Source: Smittium mucronatum
Taxonomy: Eukaryota > Kickxellomycota > Harpellomycetes > Harpellales > Legeriomycetaceae
Direction: 5' to 3'
DNA: 14,176 nt
Assembly: GCA_001953115.1 (NCBI GenBank)
Contig: LSSL01002324.1
Coordinates: 1-14,176, forward strand
Positions within the stretch are counted from its first letter, which is position 1. The number at the start of each line of letters is the position of its first letter. This document shows, one piece after another, positions 9,886-14,176 of this stretch. Under the pieces are notes generated by a model. It was not told the DNA's origin. It was given only the letters and a program-made list of their open reading frames with translations, and did no database searches. Both the position numbers and the translations under genes were made by a program.

Positions 9886-10770
9886 CTAGCTTTTTTTGAT
9901 TCTAAGGAATTCTAAGGTAGAATTTCTCTGCCAAACAGAGTATCTTCTTATCAGTCTAAATGAAAAAGGCAATGTAGGGAAGATCATAATTCCTAAAAAC
10001 AACCCAGTGAATGTCAGTGCAGATCCAATAATGGCTGTGAAAGGGTTGATTAGAGTGATGTAGGCAAAAGATAACCAAGTATATGAATCCTTCAAGGGAG
10101 AATATAGTGTTGAAAAAAAGCCTCTTTTGTCATTAGGCTTGTATACAACATCTGGGATAATATTTTTAGTAGAAGAATATGATCTACAGTTTATACAACA
10201 TTCTTTGCGCGACCTTATCATGGAGAAAGATTTGATTTGAACAAAAACAAAGAATCTGGCAAGGGCAGAGCTGATCCAAACAAAAATCAATCCCATGGGA
10301 AGTACAATAAGCGCACCTATCGAAAAAAGGAACATAAATGATACAATTATGAACACAGATAGCCCAAAAATAGAATTAACAAGTTGGAAAGCGATAGCGA
10401 GCCAATTTGAAGAGTCGGAAAGAGAGTCGAAATAAGAAGATTTAATAGAACATTTATCACATTTAGAAGAAATTACTGGGGTGGGAATATAATCATTATT
10501 AGGTAGGGTGGGGAACTTAGGCTCGTTATCGATAGCATTGACTTGGTTTTCTGTTTCTGTTAAAGTGTTGATAATGTCATTTGAATAGAAAGGAGTGTAT
10601 GGGGGAGGGGAATTAGTTTCGGGTATTTCGGCTAGCGAAAAATCGGGAGAAACTATGGAGATTTCAGGCTTAACAGGGCCTTGTGGGGATTCATTTATTT
10701 TTTCACCCTCTGAAGAGGCTATTTCAGTATAAATATCATCTTGGTTAAGGAGTATGGTTTGCTTAATCAT
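9886..10770 (-). CDS. Multi-pass membrane protein with duplicated sensor-like domain and PPPY motif
   Basis: An intact single-exon gene of 294 residues. The start is firm: it is the first ATG after an in-frame TAA three codons upstream (10777-10779), with A at -3. Residues 1-100 are polar, acidic and proline-rich with no signal peptide, and contain PPPY at 55-58, a ligand for WW domains such as those of Rsp5/NEDD4 ubiquitin ligases. CDKC follows at 104-107. Two related hydrophobic units come next: 122-180 (W123, P158, R172, Q178) and 230-283 (W232, P265, R276, Q281). Each begins with WLxxA[FY] and ends in a basic stretch, so the protein is an internal duplication. A cytosolic linker between them carries CCINC at 191-195, so the two Cys pairs may bind metal or be acylated. 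The W-L-x-x-A-[FY] start and Pro-rich membrane turn recall the putative sensor domain family (Pfam Sensor), seen in bacteria and some fungi; this is from memory. Function is unknown; a membrane adaptor or cargo for ubiquitination is a guess. No neighbour shares its strand closely enough to form a unit. Confidence 0.85.
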   Translation of the reverse strand: MIKQTILLNQDDIYTEIASSEGEKINESPQGPVKPEISIVSPDFSLAEIPETNSPPPYTPFYSNDIINTLTETENQVNAIDNEPKFPTLPNNDYIPTPVISSKCDKCSIKSSYFDSLSDSSNWLAIAFQLVNSIFGLSVFIIVSFMFLFSIGALIVLPMGLIFVWISSALARFFVFVQIKSFSMIRSRKECCINCRSYSSTKNIIPDVVYKPNDKRGFFSTLYSPLKDSYTWLSFAYITLINPFTAIIGSALTFTGLFLGIMIFPTLPFSFRLIRRYSVWQRNSTLEFLRIKKS

Positions 10771-10851
10771 TTTTATTTAATAAGTTGAAATTCGATTTTT
10801 GATAATCATGAAGAAATAAAGGGAGAACTTTCTTTATTTTTGAAAAGATCA

Positions 10852-10857
10852 TATATA
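10852..10857 (-). promoter_or_regulatory. Possible TATA element of the membrane-protein gene
   Basis: On the - strand TATATA sits about 82-87 bases upstream of the ATG at 10770, in a plausible place for a core promoter. TA-rich words are common here, so this rests on position only. Confidence 0.25.
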
Positions 10858-10862
10858 CTTAT

Positions 10863-11977
10863 TTAATACTCCCAACTCAAACTAGCTATCGTTTAACAAA
10901 TAAATCTAAATTGCGTTATTCTTTAATTAAGAGTAATTAACTCAAGACAAGTTAAATCATGCGAAAGTTTCGGACAATGTTGTGTCCATTTTGGACAAAA
11001 ATCTAGAAGATTGGAGGATCATAGCAACATTCGTAGCTCTATTGATTAATAGTTTTACAGTTACAGGCTAATATTTGACTCCGCCTTTTTTTTCCGTATT
11101 TTTTATTGTTTTGTAAAAAAAATAATTCTTTTTGCAATCCTATCTTATGTAGGCCTGTCGTTTTAAGTATATTAGGGGTTACCCTAAAAGATGAGTATTC
11201 GCCCAATAATTTTTTAATAATTTCTTAATTAGGTAACCGAGTAATCTTTCATTATATTATCCTAATTAACAATTAGAAATTGAAACTTCAAACAGTTACG
11301 AAATTAGGAAACTGATAAAAAATACCCAATAATGTATGTTATCATATAATAATTGTTCGGCATGTTGAAAATGAATTCACATATGGCCTTGGCCCATTAT
11401 TATGTAAACTGTATTTGTCACCAAAAAATGTACGGTCTTACAAAGTGCATTTTTCCAATTTTCCAAACTAGATTGCAAACGAAAAATCTGCCAAAAAAAT
11501 AATTTACCGCCTATTTATGTAAAACTGCAAGGCAAATGACACCAAAGGTTCCCTTGGCTAAAGCTAAGCTGTAATAAATTTTGGGTGTGTATTTTGGGGA
11601 AATTTTATCTTAACTTCTTCTCAGTCGATTTCGCCTCCATTGGTCCGTAAAAAAACTACAAGTACTTTAATAAACTATATTGGAAGAGCTTTTGTTTGAA
11701 TCTGAATCCACCATTCACACAAAAGTTTTACAAAAAATATCTCGTACATTTTTAACTTTTTATTTGATCGGAACTTTTCCTATAAAAAAAATTATATAAA
11801 ATACATTCAACCAACTGCACATTTTATAATTCTAATATAATTTGCGACAAATATTGTAGTTCACAGCTTTAAATAATCCATCTGTATTTCTATTTGATTT
11901 TCTTTTAATGTTTAAAGTTTTAAAATACTTTTTGTTAGAAATTACAATAGGTGTCAATCACCCCATTTGAAAATATA
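10863..11977. other. Intergenic upstream of the membrane-protein gene
   Basis: AT-rich DNA without a supported gene. A dyad (TTAATTAGG at 11225-11233, CCTAATTAA at 11261-11269) is present with a 27-base spacer. On the - strand 11418-11609 stays open for 62 codons apart from one internal stop, in locally richer sequence, but no family can be recognised. It probably also holds distal promoter sequence for the gene at 9886-10770. Confidence 0.45.
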
Positions 11978-11981
11978 TTAA

Positions 11982-12311
11982 CCCTTTCATTGCTTATTGC
12001 ACAAAAAATAGCATTCACTCTATTTCAATGTTTTCATTAACCCTTTATAGACCCAAATTTGCGCCCCACTCCTATTTGTGTACCTTCTCTGTTCCAATTG
12101 GACCAATCCTTTGATTTATCCAATAATATAGAAAAATTATTAATCTAATATTAACATTTAGTGAAAAATGAATGATATTTTTGTACCATCGGCCCTGAAA
12201 GGGTTAAACTAATGTTTTTAGTATGCTATTGGGCAAATAAGAAGTTATGCTAATTGAAATAGTTAATTTTCGCAAATAGAATTGATGCTTTTATATGGGC
12301 CGATGAAAGGG
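11982..12311 (+). mobile_element. Outer piggyBac-type MITE, interrupted by a second copy
   Basis: The element begins CCCTTTCAT and ends ATGAAAGGG, a perfect 9-bp terminal inverted repeat, and is flanked on both sides by TTAA (11978-11981 and 12312-12315). TTAA target duplication with CCC...GGG ends is the signature of the piggyBac superfamily. Removing the inner element (12041-12203) and one copy of its duplicated TTAA leaves 55+4+104 = 163 bp, the same length as the inner element. There is no coding capacity, so it would have been moved by a transposase encoded elsewhere; none is in this window. Confidence 0.8.
12041..12203 (-). mobile_element. Inner piggyBac-type MITE nested in opposite orientation
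   Basis: 163 bp from CCCTTTATAG to CTGAAAGGG, flanked by TTAA at 12037-12040 and 12204-12207. Its reverse complement aligns by eye over its whole length with the reconstructed outer element. Shared landmarks in order are CCCTTTCA, ACAAAAA, CATTCA, AATGTT, TATTGG, CAAATAG and AAAGGG; identity is roughly 60 percent. It is therefore a member of the same family that inserted into a TTAA inside the older copy, in the reverse direction. Its terminal repeats match only for CCCTTT, so the left end has drifted. Confidence 0.8.
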
Positions 12312-12315
12312 TTAA

Positions 12316-13424
12316 AAATAATCTCAGTAATTTAATAGAGCATTTCATTTTTAAGACCATGTTCAAAGGTGAAATGATCCTTTGAACTGAAAGGGAGGGA
12401 GGGGTTTGTTTCATTTGTTTGTGCTAATAGATAGACGAATTTTTTTTCTAAAAAATGGTTGTATTTTTTATAAAAGGTATGAGAAAGGTTTCAGAAGTTG
12501 AAACACCTTATAATGGATTAATTGCTTCAGTGTTGTACCCAAAGAGATGTATTCATACTAAAATCCTTCGAATTCTGTCTTAATTTAGTTAAGGGATAGT
12601 GTCAGCGCATAAAAGCGATTCCATCTTTAAAATTTACCTCTTTAATACTATATTTACTACAACTTTTACCGATTTAATTTTAGCGATGAAGATTATTAAA
12701 AAAAAATACATAAAAGAAGCTATTTCTCAAGCCAGTATATTTCTGATTTATTAGAATAAATTATTATCTAGTGGATGGATATTTTAAACCGTCGAGCGTT
12801 CTTTACAAGGTTAATATTCTAGAAATTTGATGGTCTCATATCTTAACCGGTCTTGTATTAAGGTCATTATTGAGCACAGGTTCAAAGATTTATTTAATAA
12901 TCCCGATAATGGCATCTCCCAGAAAAATTAGATAAGTAAGGGCTCTTAATTAAAAAAACTCAATATCCCCTACCTTTTTTTTCCACAGGTTTCCAAACTT
13001 TAGAACTTCACTAGACAGACAAATGGTGTAGTGTTGTTATTGATAATGAGCTTTTCCATTAAGATCAAAGCTCTATTGTTCGCAATGTTTCTTCTTTTAC
13101 ATCTTAATTTTAATGCATAATCTTTATGGGATATTTACAGCCCCTTTATAGGATATATAAAAATTTAGAGAATTCTATCAGTTCTTAACTTTAAAAATTA
13201 TAAATTAACTTTTTGAGATATGATAATGTACTCAGCTACTATTATATTGGCTTTTTAAAAAAAGAAAACAGCTTTTAATTGCGCATAATTATTGATTTTT
13301 TTTTTATTGTAAATAATTTTTTTAAAAAATAAATAGTTATAAAAAAAATCGAAAAAAGATAAAAAGTGAGAAAATTTCTAACTTTTTTCCACCCAACCCA
13401 ACCACAAACTACCTATTCAACTAT
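12316..13424. other. Intergenic, no gene recognised
   Basis: AT-rich DNA with stops in all frames at short intervals. Apart from a 9-bp hairpin at 12361-12387, I see no element, RNA gene or conserved motif. A few slightly GC-richer islands (about 12780-12900) may be decayed insertions but match nothing else in the window. Confidence 0.5.
12361..12387. other. Perfect 9-bp hairpin
   Basis: GTTCAAAGG and CCTTTGAAC flank the loop TGAAATGAT. There is no T-run terminator context and no gene beside it. It lies 46 bases outside the TTAA of the outer MITE. Confidence 0.4.
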
Positions 13425-13479
13425 TTCATAGCTCGAGAGAATTCTCTTAAAGAGACTGGTAAATCGCTTGAGCTATGAA
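13425..13479. other. 55-base structured palindrome with nested hairpin
   Basis: A 13-base arm (ttcatagctcgag) pairs with 13467-13479 (cttgagctatgaa) with a single G-T wobble. The 29-base interior contains TCTCT-TAA-AGAGA (13443-13455), a second stem. The palindrome GAGAATTCTC overlaps the left arm. It does not match tRNA boxes or a hammerhead core. It may be a small hairpin RNA, a cruciform or the relic of a foldback element; there is no evidence of expression. Confidence 0.45.
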
Positions 13480-13752
13480 GATTATATTTTCAAGGTATTC
13501 TAATTACAGTTAGAAATTTGGCTGTTTCTAGAACAAATCTAAGATCAGCTGTTTTAAATTGGAACAATATGAAGTATGTCTAGATACCCCCTCCTCAAGT
13601 GATTTTCCGAGTATCCTTAACTGAAATTATTTAAATTCAAAAAGTCAATTTTTATAGCTGGAATAGATCTGTTCCGGTATAAACCGGCCGATCGTCTATT
13701 TTTTTTTGTATCACGGAATTTTATTGTAAGATAACGTCATTAAAAACTATAC

Positions 13753-14176
13753 TAAAAAAATTTGAAAAAAAGAAAAATATGTATAGAAAAGACTATTATC
13801 CTAACTACAATAAGCTCCTCTGCCGGACTACCGGCTGCGTACCTACGGGAAAAGGGTGCAATCTATCAACCGAAAGACCCCGCCCCCTGACATTGCTTCA
13901 AGTAGGCTGGATGGCTGAGGTTACATGCAGTCAAGAATTAAGCCCTTTTTCAATGAATAACAGTTCATTGAAGCTACTGAACTCCTAGTCAGAGCCTACT
14001 TCTAACAGGATTAATAAATTTACTCTCCTACCCAAACGTGGGTTTGATCGACATGGCTTTCCACAAATAGCTGTTAGACACTGAGATCCGTCTGACTGTC
14101 GAACGCTGGACTTGTGCACTAGACTATGTCTCAGCTGTGCTAAACGATCGGTTCCTCCTGTTTCAAGATGGTCCTC
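13753..14176 (-). mobile_element. Decayed 3' end of a second LINE copy, running off the window
   Basis: The GC-rich end of the window, read on the - strand, parallels the left LINE from its Cys/His knuckle to its 3' tail in nearly the same length (about 355 against 335 bases). In order: EDHLETGGTDRLAQLR at 14176 downward recalls the VDHILLDCPRWQSIR region. An ESK motif after a Gly-rich spot (around 14021-14033) recalls GESK at the frameshift site. RLHPFPVGTQPVVRQR (about 13820-13870) recalls LNQCPVGTELLERRRG. The 19-base tail tttttttcaaattttttta is identical, at 13771-13753. Coding is broken into several frames with stops, so this is a pseudogene copy. Open frames on the + strand here, such as 13779-13988, are antisense shadows. 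Confidence 0.65.

Noticed and set aside
10955..11000. GGACA...TGTCC short dyad and repeated GGACAA words
   Set aside because: Only a 5-bp stem, with no element ends or conserved context.
13950..13971. 8-bp hairpin TCAATGAA/TTCATTGA inside the right LINE relic
   Set aside because: Not at the position equivalent to the hairpin in the left copy, so there is no support for a conserved structure.
13779..13988. 69-codon open frame on the + strand in the GC-rich right end
   Set aside because: It is antisense to the decayed LINE 3' end, whose motifs and tail read on the - strand; no domain is seen in the + translation.
1..14176. Possible multi-gene novel system
   Set aside because: Only one intact gene is present. 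The rest is retroelement remnants, MITEs and AT-rich DNA, so no gene cluster can be supported.

Overview
The window is an AT-rich nuclear segment from a eukaryote with compact, intron-poor coding. The intergenic DNA is almost pure A+T with long homopolymer runs. The one intact gene is a single exon ending in TAG, so the standard code fits. The retrotransposon tails and the fungal-looking membrane gene suggest an early-diverging fungus or a large-genome microsporidian; this is inference, as no rRNA, tRNA or marker gene is present to settle it.

Layout. (1) 1-818: the 3' part of a non-LTR (LINE) retrotransposon on the + strand. It enters the window already open, carries the Cys/His knuckle found C-terminal to the reverse transcriptase, and is broken by a frameshift in a G run at about 593-596. 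(2) 819-9091: about 8.3 kb of extremely AT-rich DNA with no credible gene. It holds one old inverted repeat pair (about 2525-2752 and 5520-5745), short tandem repeats and homopolymers. (3) 9092-9275: a probable LINE 3'-end relic on the - strand. (4) 9886-10770, - strand: the only intact gene, a 294-residue membrane protein with two copies of a sensor-like hydrophobic domain, a PPPY motif and Cys pairs. (5) 10771-13752: AT-rich but less extreme intergenic DNA. It contains two nested 163-bp MITEs bounded by TTAA (piggyBac type) and two clear dyads. (6) 13753-14176: the decayed 3' end of another LINE of the first element's family, on the - strand.

The mobile pieces dominate. The two outer LINE ends point toward each other and share a 19-base 3' tail. 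The middle relic carries a variant of that tail, so one LINE family has seeded this locus at least twice and probably three times. The nested MITEs give a relative insertion order. I see no operon, CRISPR array, defence cassette or other multi-gene system here. The most informative items are the nested MITEs, the related LINE ends, the inverted repeat whose two copies keep the same open frame, and the membrane protein.
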